DNA of 64,000 bases. Source: Myxococcus fulvus. GTDB lineage: Bacteria > Myxococcota > Myxococcia > Myxococcales > Myxococcaceae. The stretch spans positions 1-64,000 of the forward strand of contig NZ_FOIB01000007.1 of the NCBI RefSeq assembly GCF_900111765.1, in the 5' to 3' direction. Positions 10,401 to 24,907 of this stretch are shown here, one piece after another. Under the pieces are notes generated by a model. It was not told the DNA's origin and ran no database searches. It worked only from the letters and a program-made list of their open reading frames with translations. Each line of letters starts with the position of its first letter. The stretch's first letter is position 1. A program made the position numbers and the translations under genes.

Positions 10401-12089
10401 GGCCCGGAACACGGGCTCCGCGTCATACAGCGCGCGGCCCATGCCCACGTGCTGCGAGCCCTGGCCCGGGAACAGGAACGCCACCGGCCGGTCCACGCTG
10501 TCCTGGGACTCGGGGGCTGACGGCTCGGCGGGAGTCCTGGCCAAGGCCTCCACCGCGTCGCCCGCATCGCGCGCGAGGATGAAGCGGCGGTGCGAGAAGC
10601 GCTGACGACCCGCCTGGAGCGTCCACGCCACGTCCGCGAGCTTCGCGTCGGGCAGATTCTTCAGCGCCTCCGCCAACCGCCGCGTGCTCGTCTCCAGCGC
10701 GGAGGGCGTGCGGGCCGACACCGGGAGCAACTGCCACGCACGGCGCGGCGCCGCGCTGTCGAGCGGACGCGGCGGCTGCTCCAGCACGACGTGCGCGTTG
10801 GTGCCGCCCACGCCGAACGAGCTCACCCCGGCGCGGCGAGGCATGGCGGTGGCGGGCCACGGCTTGAGCGTCGCGTTGACGTAGAAGGGGCTGTTGTCGA
10901 AGTCGATGGCCGGGTTGGGCCGCTCGTAGTGGAGGCTGGGTGGCAGCTCGCCGTGCTTCACGGCCATCGCCGCCTTGATGAGGCCCGTGACTCCGGCCGC
11001 GGCGTCCAGATGGCCCAGGTTGCCCTTCACCGAGCCGAGCGCGCAGTAGCGCCGACGCTGCGTGGAGGCGCGGAAAGCGCGCGTGAGCGCCTCCACCTCG
11101 ATGGGGTCGCCCAGCGGCGTCGCGGTGCCGTGCGCTTCCACATAGCCGATGTCGTCGGCCTCCAGGCCCGAGGCCGCCAGCGCCTCGGCCACCACCTGCG
11201 CCTGACCCTCGACGCCCGGCGCGGTGTAGCCCGCCTTGAGCGAGCCGTCGTTGTTGATGGCCGAGCCCTTGATGACCGCGTGCACGGTGTCGCCATCGCG
11301 CACCGCGGCCTTCAGCTTCTTGAGCACCACCACGCCCGCCCCGCTGCCGAACAGCGTGCCGCGCGCCTTCGCGTCGAAGGGCCGGCAGCGTCCATCCGGA
11401 GACGCCATGCCGCCCTCCACGTGGCGATAGCCGTGGAGGAAGCTCACGTTGACGGAGGCGCCGCCCGCGAGCGCCATGTCGCACTCGCCGTTGAGCAGGC
11501 TCTGGCAGGCCAGGTGCACCGCCACCAGCGACGTCGAGCACGCGCTCTGCACCGCGTGGCTCGCGCCCCGGAGGTTCAGCTTGTACGAGACGCGAGTGGC
11601 CAGGAAGTCCGTGCCGTTGCCGATGTTCACCTGCACCGGCTCCACCGACTCCAGCACGCGCGGGTTGCGCGCCAGGTTCATCAGCAGGTACGTGTTGAGC
11701 GTGGCGCCGCCGTACACGGAGATGGCGCCCGGGAAGTCGCGCGGCGAGTAGCCCGCGTGCTCCAGCGCCTCCCAGCAGACCTCCAGGAAGACGCGGTGCT
11801 GCGGGTCCGTCAGCTCCGCCTCACGGGGCGGCATGTCGAAGAACGCGGCGTCGAAGGACTCGGGCTCGGGCATCACCGCGGCGGCGCGCACGAAGTCCGG
11901 GTCCTCCACCTGCTCCGGAGCGACGCCCGCCGCGAGGCTCTCCTCGGGCGTGAAGAAGCGGATGGACTCCACGCCGCCGCGCAGGTTCGCCCACAGCTCG
12001 GCCGTGCTCCGCGCGCCGGGGAAGCGCCCGGACATGCCGATGATGGCGAGGTCCGCGTCGTCGATGTCTGACGGCTGCTTCACGTCCAC
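7407..12089 (-). CDS. PKS module KS-AT(malonyl)-KR(inactive)-ACP
   Basis: This type I PKS module has about 1560 residues. I chose GTG 12089 because GAAGGAG lies 8 bases upstream. GTG 12110 and an in-frame extension to 12251 overlap the preceding gene. The KS is intact: SACSTS (Cys near 182), VEAHGTAT, KGNLGHLD. The AT is complete, with FPGQGSQ, GHSIGE (Ser near 633) and HAFHS near 730; HAFH is the malonyl-CoA signature. The KR is degenerate. The nucleotide loop reads HGLSGVG near 1169, and the catalytic YxxxN region reads VAHTAAS near 1331, so Tyr is His and Asn is Ser. The beta-keto group should remain. The ACP has GGDSL near 1480. The tail after the ACP is Arg-rich then acidic (RRKQNLQRQRSRRR, DDEEAEDEG) and is a likely docking element. 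The module is inferred to follow the PKS at 12103-16680. Confidence 0.95.
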   Translation of the reverse strand: MDVKQPSDIDDADLAIIGMSGRFPGARSTAELWANLRGGVESIRFFTPEESLAAGVAPEQVEDPDFVRAAAVMPEPESFDAAFFDMPPREAELTDPQHRVFLEVCWEALEHAGYSPRDFPGAISVYGGATLNTYLLMNLARNPRVLESVEPVQVNIGNGTDFLATRVSYKLNLRGASHAVQSACSTSLVAVHLACQSLLNGECDMALAGGASVNVSFLHGYRHVEGGMASPDGRCRPFDAKARGTLFGSGAGVVVLKKLKAAVRDGDTVHAVIKGSAINNDGSLKAGYTAPGVEGQAQVVAEALAASGLEADDIGYVEAHGTATPLGDPIEVEALTRAFRASTQRRRYCALGSVKGNLGHLDAAAGVTGLIKAAMAVKHGELPPSLHYERPNPAIDFDNSPFYVNATLKPWPATAMPRRAGVSSFGVGGTNAHVVLEQPPRPLDSAAPRRAWQLLPVSARTPSALETSTRRLAEALKNLPDAKLADVAWTLQAGRQRFSHRRFILARDAGDAVEALARTPAEPSAPESQDSVDRPVAFLFPGQGSQHVGMGRALYDAEPVFRAEVDRCATLLVPHLGGKDLRDVLYPKSGTQEENERTLARTELTQPALFVLEYATARLWMSWGVKPAAMVGHSIGEYVAACLAGVFSLEHALQLVAARGRLMQSLPSGAMLAVPLSEDEVRPYLGTELSLAAVNSPMQCVVSGPHEAVERVRRQLEEAGVRSHVLATSHAFHSSMMDPILDAFTARAAAMPLRPPTLPFVSNVTGTWITTEQATSPRYWAQHLRGAVRFADGLHALLSDPKRVLLECGPGQVLSRLARRHPDTAASRPVLASMPTSQDTVAPGTPPLAYTTLGGLWLAGVTVDWKGFHGEERRQRLPLPTYPFERQRFWVEPETRSTTSSEVKSTPVATETALVQEPLERWFHVPSWKRAPLSSSLVARGATPRVWLVFEDEASPTDALLSAAPGEERRVLRVRPGTAFSRTGDSEFTVAPGSLSDFRALLGALRDAGLLPDAVLHLWSLTPGLPTSFAQAQASGYHSLVALARALVEHAPERPCSIWVVTNHVHEVTGDEALSADKATVLGPCQVVSQEQPFLRLRHVDVVMDADFKLAPASLQSLRAELRSTALDTVVALRGPHRWVRTLEPLPLPDATGAQVLSRPGGVYLLVHGLSGVGAMNARALASISPGAKLVCLEPSDLPSREHWDAHLSQHGDAHPLSQRIRRARQLETLGAEVVVLSVDVTRQESLREAVDAALARFGALHGVVYGAWLPREQVARLVSETGPDESAWHFDARVRGLALLDQVLGERPLDFRVVASSISSVLGGMATVAHTAASAWQDTFAQAATRAGRRWVSLDWDVVRVEDYGAHPGARGEALDRLAIAPEQGAEALARVLSQTEGAWWVVSTHDPVARQARPRAVEVVDSATPAARPQHPRPSNLRSAYVAPTTEMERTLTELWQQTLGVAPIGIQDNFFELGGDSLIAVQLSDRLKRRLDISVPASSLYEGVTVKALAALLQPPEAGTVQTETDERESTVQRRKQNLQRQRSRRRSDDEEAEDEG

Positions 12090-12102
12090 GGCGTCCGCTC
12101 CT

Positions 12103-15100
12103 TCACTCACGGCGGCTGCGCCGCTCGCGTCGCGCGGCTCCACGGTTCTGACTCGACTCGAACCCGGGCGGATCCGACGGGGCGCCGAGCGCTCCCAGCT
12201 TCTTCGCCAGCGCGGCCACCGTGGGCGCCTCGAAGACGGAGGTGAGGGCAATCTCTCGCCCCAGCTCCCGCTTCAGCCGCCCGACGATCTTGAGCCACAG
12301 GAGCGAGTTGCCGCCCAGGTCGAAGAAGTTGTCGTGGATGCCCAACCGCGACAGCCCGAGCTGCTCCTGCCACACCTTCGCCAGCGCCAGCTCCAGGTCG
12401 TCGGTGGGCGCCACGTACTCGGTGCCCAGCTGCGGCCGCTCGTGCGTCGCGCCACCCGACGTGTCCTGGTTCTTCTGCGCGCCCTCACGCTTCAGCCAGC
12501 GTGCCACGCGCGCTTCCAAATCGCCGGTGGAGACCACCACCTGCCCGCCCAGCGAGGACTCGGCGACGCGGCGGAACGCCTCCACCGCCTCGTCCTCCGT
12601 CATGGCGAACGCGTCCAGGCTCGTCTTCGTCTCACGGGACTCCTCGTCCACCGAGGGCCACCCGTCCCAGTTCGTGCTCACCCAGCGCGTCAGTCCCTGC
12701 TTCGAGCGCGAGGTCGCGAACGCGTCGAGGAAGGCGTTCGCCGCGCCGTACGCCGCGAGCCCCAGTCCACCGAGCACCGAGGCGTTGGACGACACCAGCA
12801 TCACGAAGTCGAGCACTCGGCCCGCGAGCGCCAGCTCCAGCGCGTACGTGCCATGCACCTTCGCGCGGAAGTGCGGCTCGCACGCGGCGGCGTCCAACCC
12901 GGACAGCAGCGCCACGGCGCCTTCGCCCGCGAGGCCCGCGGCGTGGATGACGCCGTGCACCTCGCCGAACCGCAGCGCCCCCTGGGTGATGGCGACGCTG
13001 AGCAGCATGTCATCCGCCACGTCCGCGCGAGCCAGCATCACCTCGGCGCCCGTCGCCTCCAGCTCCCTCACCGCGCGGCGCTTGTGGCCGCCGCGGTCCA
13101 TCTCCAGGCCCCACCGGCTCACCAGCACGAGCCGCGCCTGGTGCTGGCGCGCCAGGTAGCGGGCGATCATCAGGCCCACGCCGCCCAGGCCGCCGGTGAT
13201 GACGTAGACGCCCCGGTGACGGAAGGGGCGCGCGGGCTGGGTGTCCGCCTCCAACCGAACGGGCTCATGCGTCTGCACCAGCCGGTTCGTCCCGCGCCAG
13301 GCGACGACGGGCTCGCGAGCCTCGGTGGCCGTGCTCGTCACCTCTTGCCGCAGCGCCCGCGTGTCGAGCGCCACCGGGCCACGGCCCAGGTCCACGTAGC
13401 GGCAGGAGAGGAAGTCGTGCTCCTGCGGGATGACCTTGCACAGGGCCGGCAGCGTGGCGCGCTCGGGGGCGACTTCATCCGAGCTCTCCACGTCGAGCGC
13501 CTGACGACCGACGACCGTCAGCTCCACGGGGCCGGGGAGCTCCGCCTCCGTGAGCGCCCGCGTCAGGCGGAGGAGCGGATGGAACCCACGCGCCTGGGCC
13601 TGCTCGAAGCGCTCGTTGCCGAACGCGTCCTGCTCACCCTCGCGCGAATCCAGGCTCCACAGGTGGATGATGTTCTCCACCTTGAAGTCCTTCGACTTCA
13701 GCGCGAGCAGCAGGAAGCCCGGCTCGTCGGCATCCGCCGGGTCCAGGCTGAAGTGGTTCTCGCCCAGCTCCTCGAGCCTCGCGCCCGGCGTCACCCGCGC
13801 GACGCGATGTCCCTGCTCCTCCAGCTCCATCGCCAGGGCCGAGCCCACGCCGGTGGAGTCCAGGAACACGACCCAGTCCTTCGGCGTGACGGCACCGGCG
13901 CGCGGCGGCGCCAACGGGGCGCGCTTCCAGGACGGCAGATAGAACCAGCTGGAGACATCGGCGCTCTTGTTCGCCGCGGACCGCCGACGCGCGGAAGGGG
14001 CCTGGGGCGCGAGCCAGTAGTCCTGACCCTCGAAGGGATACGTCGGCAGCGGGACGCGCAGCCGCCGCGCCTGGCCTCGCACGGCCGTCCAATTCACCTC
14101 GACGCCCGCGGCCCAGAGTCGCCCGAGCGTCGCGGTGAGGTGCTCCTCGTCCGCGACCGGGTCCTGCGGATGGCGCAGGGAGGAGAGCACCGCCGGCGCG
14201 GAGGGGCCGTTGACCTGGAGCCGCGCGAGCGTGCTGAGCGTCCGGCCCGGACCGACCTCCAGGTAGACGTGCGCGGGGTCCTTGGCCAGCTCGCGGATTC
14301 CATCGCCGAAGCGCACCGTCTGCCGCAGATGCTTCACCCAGTACGACGGGTCCAGCGCGTCATCCAGGTCGATCCACGTGCCGGTGAGGTTGGACAGGAA
14401 CTGCACGTTCGTCGGCGGGTTGAGCTTGATGGTGCGGATGAAGTCGCTGAAGCGGTCGAGGATCGGGTTCACCACGTACGAGTGCGCGGCGACGTCGATG
14501 GGGATGTGACGGAACTCCACCTCGCGACGGGTCAGCTCCGCGGCCAGGGCCTCCACGGCCTCCACCGTGCCCGCGACCACGCACTGCGCGGGGCCATTCA
14601 CCGCCGCCAGGGACAGCGTCTCCCCGAGCAGCGGACGGACCTCCGACTCGGGCAGCGGCACGCTGAGCATGCCGCCACCGGGCAGCTCCTCGAAGAGCTT
14701 GCCGCGCATCACCACCAACGCGAGCGCGTCCTCCAGCGAGAAGATGCCCGCCAGGTGCGCCGCCATGTACTCACCCAGGCTGTGGCCGATGACCGCTTCC
14801 GGCTTCACGCCCCAGGACTCCCACAGCTTCACCGTCGCGTACTCGATGGTGAACAGCGCCGGCAGCGCCAGGGAGGTGCGCTTGAGGCGCTGACCCGCGC
14901 TCTCCGCCGCGGCCGCGTCCGGGTACATCACGGGCTTCAGGTCGAAGCCCAGCTTGGGCCGCAAGAGCTTGCAGCAGTGGTCCACCGCCTCGCGGAACGC
15001 GGGCTCGGCGTCGTAGAGGCCACGGCCCATGTCCGGATACTGCGCGCCGCCCCCGGGGAACATGAAGACCAGCGACGCTGACGTCGTGCCGGGCGAGTGC

Positions 15101-16680
15101 GTGAAGATCCGCTGCGGATCCCGCGTCTCCAGGACCCGCACCGCGTCCTCGCGGTCCTTGCACACGATGACCCGGCGCAGGTCCAGGTCCTTGCGGCCGG
15201 TCTGCAGCGTCCACGCCACGTCCGCGAGCTGCTGCTCGGGATGCGCCTTCAGATGGGCGAGCAGCGCCGAGGTCTGGGCCTCCAGCGCCGTCTGCGTCCG
15301 CGCGGAGAGCACGAGCGGCTGCCAGGCGCGAGACGCGTCGCCCGGCTGGGTGAACGGCGGCTCCTCCACGATGAGGTGCGCGTTGGTGCCGCCGATGCCG
15401 AACGAGCTCACCCCGGCGCGGCGCGGCGTCGGGCCCTCGGGCCACGGCGTGAGCTTCGTGTTGACGTAGAAGGGGCTGTTCGCGAAGTCGATGCGCGGAT
15501 TGGGCTTCTCGTAGTGGAGGCTCGCGGGCAGCTCCGCGTGCTCCAGCGCGAGCACCGTCTTCACCAGCCCCGTCACGCCGGCCGCCGCGTCCAGGTGTCC
15601 GACGTTCGTCTTCACCGAGCCGAGCCCGCAGAAGCCGCGCTGCTCGGTGCTCCTGCGGAACACCGTGTCGAGCGCCTGCACCTCGATGGGGTCGCCCAGC
15701 GGCGTGGCGGTGCCGTGCGCCTCCACGTAGGTGATGGTGTCCGCCGGCGTCTCCGCGAGGCTCTGCGCCCGGGCGATGACCTCCGACTGGCCGTACTGGC
15801 CCGGCGCGGTGAAGCCGACCTTGAGGGCGCCGTCGTTGTTGATGGCCGAGCCACGGATGACGGCGTGGATGGTGTCACCGTCCGCGAGCGCATCCGACAG
15901 GCGCTTGAGGACCACCGCGCCCGCGCCGCTGCCGAAGAGGGTGCCCTGGCCCCGCTCGTCGAACGCGCGGCAGTGCCCGTCCGGAGAGGTGATGCCACCT
16001 TCCTGGTAGTGGTAGCCCGTGCGCTGCGGCATGTGCACGGAGACGCCACCGGCGATGGCCATGTCGCACTGGTAGCCGAGCAGCGACTGGCAGGCCAGGT
16101 GCGTGGCCACCAGCGACGTGGAGCAGCCCGTCTGCACCGTCAGCGCGGGGCCGCGCAGGTCCAGGTGGTACGCGACGCGCGTGGCGAGGAAGTCCTTGTC
16201 GTTGGCCACCATGGCCGGGAAGGTGTCCTCGGCCCGCTGGAACTCCTCGCGCGACAGCAGGTTGAAGAGCAGGTAGCTGCTGAGGCTCGAGCCCGCGAAG
16301 ACACCCGTGGAGGTGCCCGGAATCCGTCCCGTGGAGTAACCGGCGTGCTCCATCGCCGTCCACACGCACTCGAGGAAGACGCGGTGCTGCGGGTCCAGCA
16401 GCTCCGCTTCCCGAGGGGCGTAGCCGAAGAGGCCCGCATCGAAGCGGCCCGGGCGCTCCAGCACCGCCCCGGCGCGCACGAAGTTCGGGTTGGCCAGGAA
16501 GGAGGGGTCGACCCCGAGGGACTTCAGCGCGTCGTCGGAGAAGAGGGTGATGCCCTCCACCCCGTCGCGCAGCATCCGCCAGAACGCGTCCACGTCCGCG
16601 GCGCCGGGCACACGCACGGCCATGCCGACGATGGCCACCGCCAGCCCCGAGTCACCCTCGTACTCCTTGTGACGACCCAT
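12103..16680 (-). CDS. PKS module KS-AT-KR-ACP
   Basis: This 1525-residue type I PKS module starts at ATG 16680, 7 bp after the stop of the loading protein, and is probably translationally coupled to it. The KS active site reads TGCSTS (Cys near 186), with VEAHGTAT and KTNVGHLD. The AT has FPGGGAQ and GHSLGE (Ser near 633). Its specificity tetrad is VAAH near 730, which is neither the malonyl HAFH nor the methylmalonyl YASH, so the extender is uncertain. The KR looks functional: GGLGGVG near 1163, SSN, and YGAAN near 1311. It lacks the LDD motif of B-type ketoreductases. The ACP has GGNSL near 1454. The tail is basic (RRERRSRRE). By gene order it extends the acyl-aminoacyl chain from the protein encoded at 16688-23152 and leaves a beta-hydroxy group. 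Confidence 0.95.
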   Translation of the reverse strand: MGRHKEYEGDSGLAVAIVGMAVRVPGAADVDAFWRMLRDGVEGITLFSDDALKSLGVDPSFLANPNFVRAGAVLERPGRFDAGLFGYAPREAELLDPQHRVFLECVWTAMEHAGYSTGRIPGTSTGVFAGSSLSSYLLFNLLSREEFQRAEDTFPAMVANDKDFLATRVAYHLDLRGPALTVQTGCSTSLVATHLACQSLLGYQCDMAIAGGVSVHMPQRTGYHYQEGGITSPDGHCRAFDERGQGTLFGSGAGAVVLKRLSDALADGDTIHAVIRGSAINNDGALKVGFTAPGQYGQSEVIARAQSLAETPADTITYVEAHGTATPLGDPIEVQALDTVFRRSTEQRGFCGLGSVKTNVGHLDAAAGVTGLVKTVLALEHAELPASLHYEKPNPRIDFANSPFYVNTKLTPWPEGPTPRRAGVSSFGIGGTNAHLIVEEPPFTQPGDASRAWQPLVLSARTQTALEAQTSALLAHLKAHPEQQLADVAWTLQTGRKDLDLRRVIVCKDREDAVRVLETRDPQRIFTHSPGTTSASLVFMFPGGGAQYPDMGRGLYDAEPAFREAVDHCCKLLRPKLGFDLKPVMYPDAAAAESAGQRLKRTSLALPALFTIEYATVKLWESWGVKPEAVIGHSLGEYMAAHLAGIFSLEDALALVVMRGKLFEELPGGGMLSVPLPESEVRPLLGETLSLAAVNGPAQCVVAGTVEAVEALAAELTRREVEFRHIPIDVAAHSYVVNPILDRFSDFIRTIKLNPPTNVQFLSNLTGTWIDLDDALDPSYWVKHLRQTVRFGDGIRELAKDPAHVYLEVGPGRTLSTLARLQVNGPSAPAVLSSLRHPQDPVADEEHLTATLGRLWAAGVEVNWTAVRGQARRLRVPLPTYPFEGQDYWLAPQAPSARRRSAANKSADVSSWFYLPSWKRAPLAPPRAGAVTPKDWVVFLDSTGVGSALAMELEEQGHRVARVTPGARLEELGENHFSLDPADADEPGFLLLALKSKDFKVENIIHLWSLDSREGEQDAFGNERFEQAQARGFHPLLRLTRALTEAELPGPVELTVVGRQALDVESSDEVAPERATLPALCKVIPQEHDFLSCRYVDLGRGPVALDTRALRQEVTSTATEAREPVVAWRGTNRLVQTHEPVRLEADTQPARPFRHRGVYVITGGLGGVGLMIARYLARQHQARLVLVSRWGLEMDRGGHKRRAVRELEATGAEVMLARADVADDMLLSVAITQGALRFGEVHGVIHAAGLAGEGAVALLSGLDAAACEPHFRAKVHGTYALELALAGRVLDFVMLVSSNASVLGGLGLAAYGAANAFLDAFATSRSKQGLTRWVSTNWDGWPSVDEESRETKTSLDAFAMTEDEAVEAFRRVAESSLGGQVVVSTGDLEARVARWLKREGAQKNQDTSGGATHERPQLGTEYVAPTDDLELALAKVWQEQLGLSRLGIHDNFFDLGGNSLLWLKIVGRLKRELGREIALTSVFEAPTVAALAKKLGALGAPSDPPGFESSQNRGAARRERRSRRE

Positions 16681-16687
16681 GACGGAC

Positions 16688-23152
<6,465 letters not shown>

Positions 23153-23529
23153 GCGTGCTCCCCGGCGGACGACTCGCGATGGTGGTACCGCGGGCCCGGG
23201 AGTGGCCGTCCCGGTACCGCTTCACGTCCTGGTGGCTGGTGGGGGTCTGGCGTCTAACAGCGACGACACGAAACGCCGCGGCGCCTCAGGGGGGACGCTG
23301 TCCCGATCCGCCCCTGGATCTGCCGCGAGTGGCCCGCTACCGCACGCCGGCACGGCACCGTCGTCCGGAGCCGTGAGTGAGGAAAATTAGGTCGAAGGTG
23401 AAGCATGCCCTCTGCCTTCATCCCTTGTTTTATCTGGAATGTCTAGTCAGCCACGAACCGCTCTAACTCCTTGGTTTGTCAGGGGGTCAGGCTCTTCTGA
23501 TAAACTGGAGAACTTCGCTCCGAGACCTC
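23153..23529. promoter_or_regulatory. Divergent intergenic region between megasynthase unit and P450
   Basis: These 377 bp lie between the divergent megasynthase unit and the P450 gene and must hold the promoter of the former. The part next to the megasynthase is GC-rich. It carries two copies of GGTACCGC, at 23184-23191 and 23213-23220, which also form an inverted repeat through the palindrome GGTACC. Bases 23375-23475 are clearly AT-richer than their surroundings, as expected for promoters. I could not assign a convincing -35/-10 pair on either strand. Confidence 0.5.
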
Positions 23530-24879
23530 ATGGCATCGCCTCAAGCACCTTCGTCCGCCCCCGGCCCCCGGGGTCTTCCCGTCTGGCTCAATGTCCTGCG
23601 TCAGGAGCACGACCCGTTGGGTTACTTCACCCAGGGTTTTCGCAAGTATGGCGACGTGGTCCGCTTCGACACGGGCGCCTCGGCGACCTACATGGTGAGT
23701 CACCCGGATCAGATCCGGTACTTCCTCACCGAGAACGCGCCCAACTACTCGAAGCAGGAGCTGTCCGAGGACCCCTTCCTGGGCAACGGGCTCTTCGTGA
23801 GCGAGGGGAACTACTGGCGGCGCCAGCGCCGGCTCGTCCAGCCCTCGTTCCATCGGGATCGCCTGGCCGGCCTCCTGGGCGGCATGGTGGACCTGGTCCA
23901 GCGGACGCTCACCGCGTGGGAGGCGGACGCCACCTCGCGGCCGTTCGACATGGCCGCCCAGATGGGGAGCCTGTCGCTGCGGATGACCACGCGTGCGCTC
24001 TACTCCGAGGAGCCGGACGCGGCGGCGGCGGCGGCCGTCGGGCGGATGATGTGGATCATGAACGACCGGGGGACGTTCATGTCGCGGCTGCTGCGGCTGG
24101 AGCGGCTGCCCATCTACAAGAAGAAGTGGGCGGACTTCTTCGGCACCCTGCGGATGCTCAACGTCAAGGCGAAGGAGGTCATCGCCCAGCGCAAGGCCGG
24201 CGGTCCCCAGGACGACATCATGGCGATGCTGGTGGCGGCGAAGGACCGCGACACCGGCGAGTCGATGACGGACAAGGAGCTGCGCGACGAGTTCATGAAC
24301 CTGTTCTCCGGCCACGAGGGACCGGGTGTGGCGCTCACCTGGGCCTGGCACCTGCTGTCGCAGAACCCGGACATCGAGGCGCGGCTCGCGTCGGAGTGCA
24401 CCGCGGTGCTCGGTGGCCGCGCCCCGACGCTCGAGGACCTGCCCCGGCTGCGCTACGCGACGCAGGTGTTCGAGGAGACGATTCGCCTGTATCCCCCCGC
24501 GTGGCGGCTCTTGCGCACGGCGAAGGACGCGGACACGCTCGGGGGCTACCCCGTGGAGCCGGGCGCGTCCGTGCTCGCCGTGCCCTACGTCTTCCACCGT
24601 CATCCGGAGTTCTGGCCGCGTCCGGACGTGTTCGACCCGGACCGCTTCACGCCGGAGCAGAAGGCCGCGCGGCACAAGTTCGCCTACCTGCCGTTCGGCG
24701 CGGGCCAGCACATCTGCATCGGCAACAACCTAGCGCTGATGTTCGGCGCGCTGGTGCTGGCCATGGTCTCCCAGCGCTACCGCTTCCACGCCATCCCCGG
24801 CCGGCGCGTGGACATCTACCCGGGCATCGCCCTGTTGCCCAAGGGCGGCATGCCCATGCGTCCGGAGCGGCGCGGCTGA
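23530..24879 (+). CDS. Cytochrome P450
   Basis: This 449-residue bacterial cytochrome P450 most likely oxidises the cluster product or its fatty-acid starter. The heme-ligand loop is PFGAGQHICIG with Cys near residue 397, followed by NNLALM. The ExxR motif is present as EETIRLYPPAWR. The I-helix reads FSGHEGPG where AGxET is usual, so the oxygen-activating Thr is not obvious. The Pro-rich start (GPRGLPVW) is ordinary for a soluble bacterial P450. ATG 23530 is chosen; an in-frame TTG at 23476 would add 18 residues and neither has a strong Shine-Dalgarno sequence. The gene is divergent from the megasynthase unit and convergent with the hydroxymandelate synthase gene, 28 bp away. No ferredoxin or reductase gene is adjacent. 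Confidence 0.95.
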   Translation: MASPQAPSSAPGPRGLPVWLNVLRQEHDPLGYFTQGFRKYGDVVRFDTGASATYMVSHPDQIRYFLTENAPNYSKQELSEDPFLGNGLFVSEGNYWRRQRRLVQPSFHRDRLAGLLGGMVDLVQRTLTAWEADATSRPFDMAAQMGSLSLRMTTRALYSEEPDAAAAAAVGRMMWIMNDRGTFMSRLLRLERLPIYKKKWADFFGTLRMLNVKAKEVIAQRKAGGPQDDIMAMLVAAKDRDTGESMTDKELRDEFMNLFSGHEGPGVALTWAWHLLSQNPDIEARLASECTAVLGGRAPTLEDLPRLRYATQVFEETIRLYPPAWRLLRTAKDADTLGGYPVEPGASVLAVPYVFHRHPEFWPRPDVFDPDRFTPEQKAARHKFAYLPFGAGQHICIGNNLALMFGALVLAMVSQRYRFHAIPGRRVDIYPGIALLPKGGMPMRPERRG

Positions 24880-24907
24880 CGCGTCTCGAAGGAACGCCGC
24901 GCGCGGC

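Noticed and set aside
12090-12251. N-terminal extension of the PKS at 7407-12089
   Set aside because: The extra residues are Arg/Pro/Ser-rich and read through the ACP end of the upstream gene in another frame; a Shine-Dalgarno sequence supports GTG 12089.
11833-15081. 1082-residue open frame on the plus strand
   Set aside because: Antisense to two PKS genes, with no domain motif; the opposite strand has perfect KS, AT and KR motifs.
23375-23475. Specific -35/-10 promoter elements in the AT-rich stretch
   Set aside because: Several loose hexamers exist (for example TTGTTT near 23425), but none has a proper partner at 16-18 bp.
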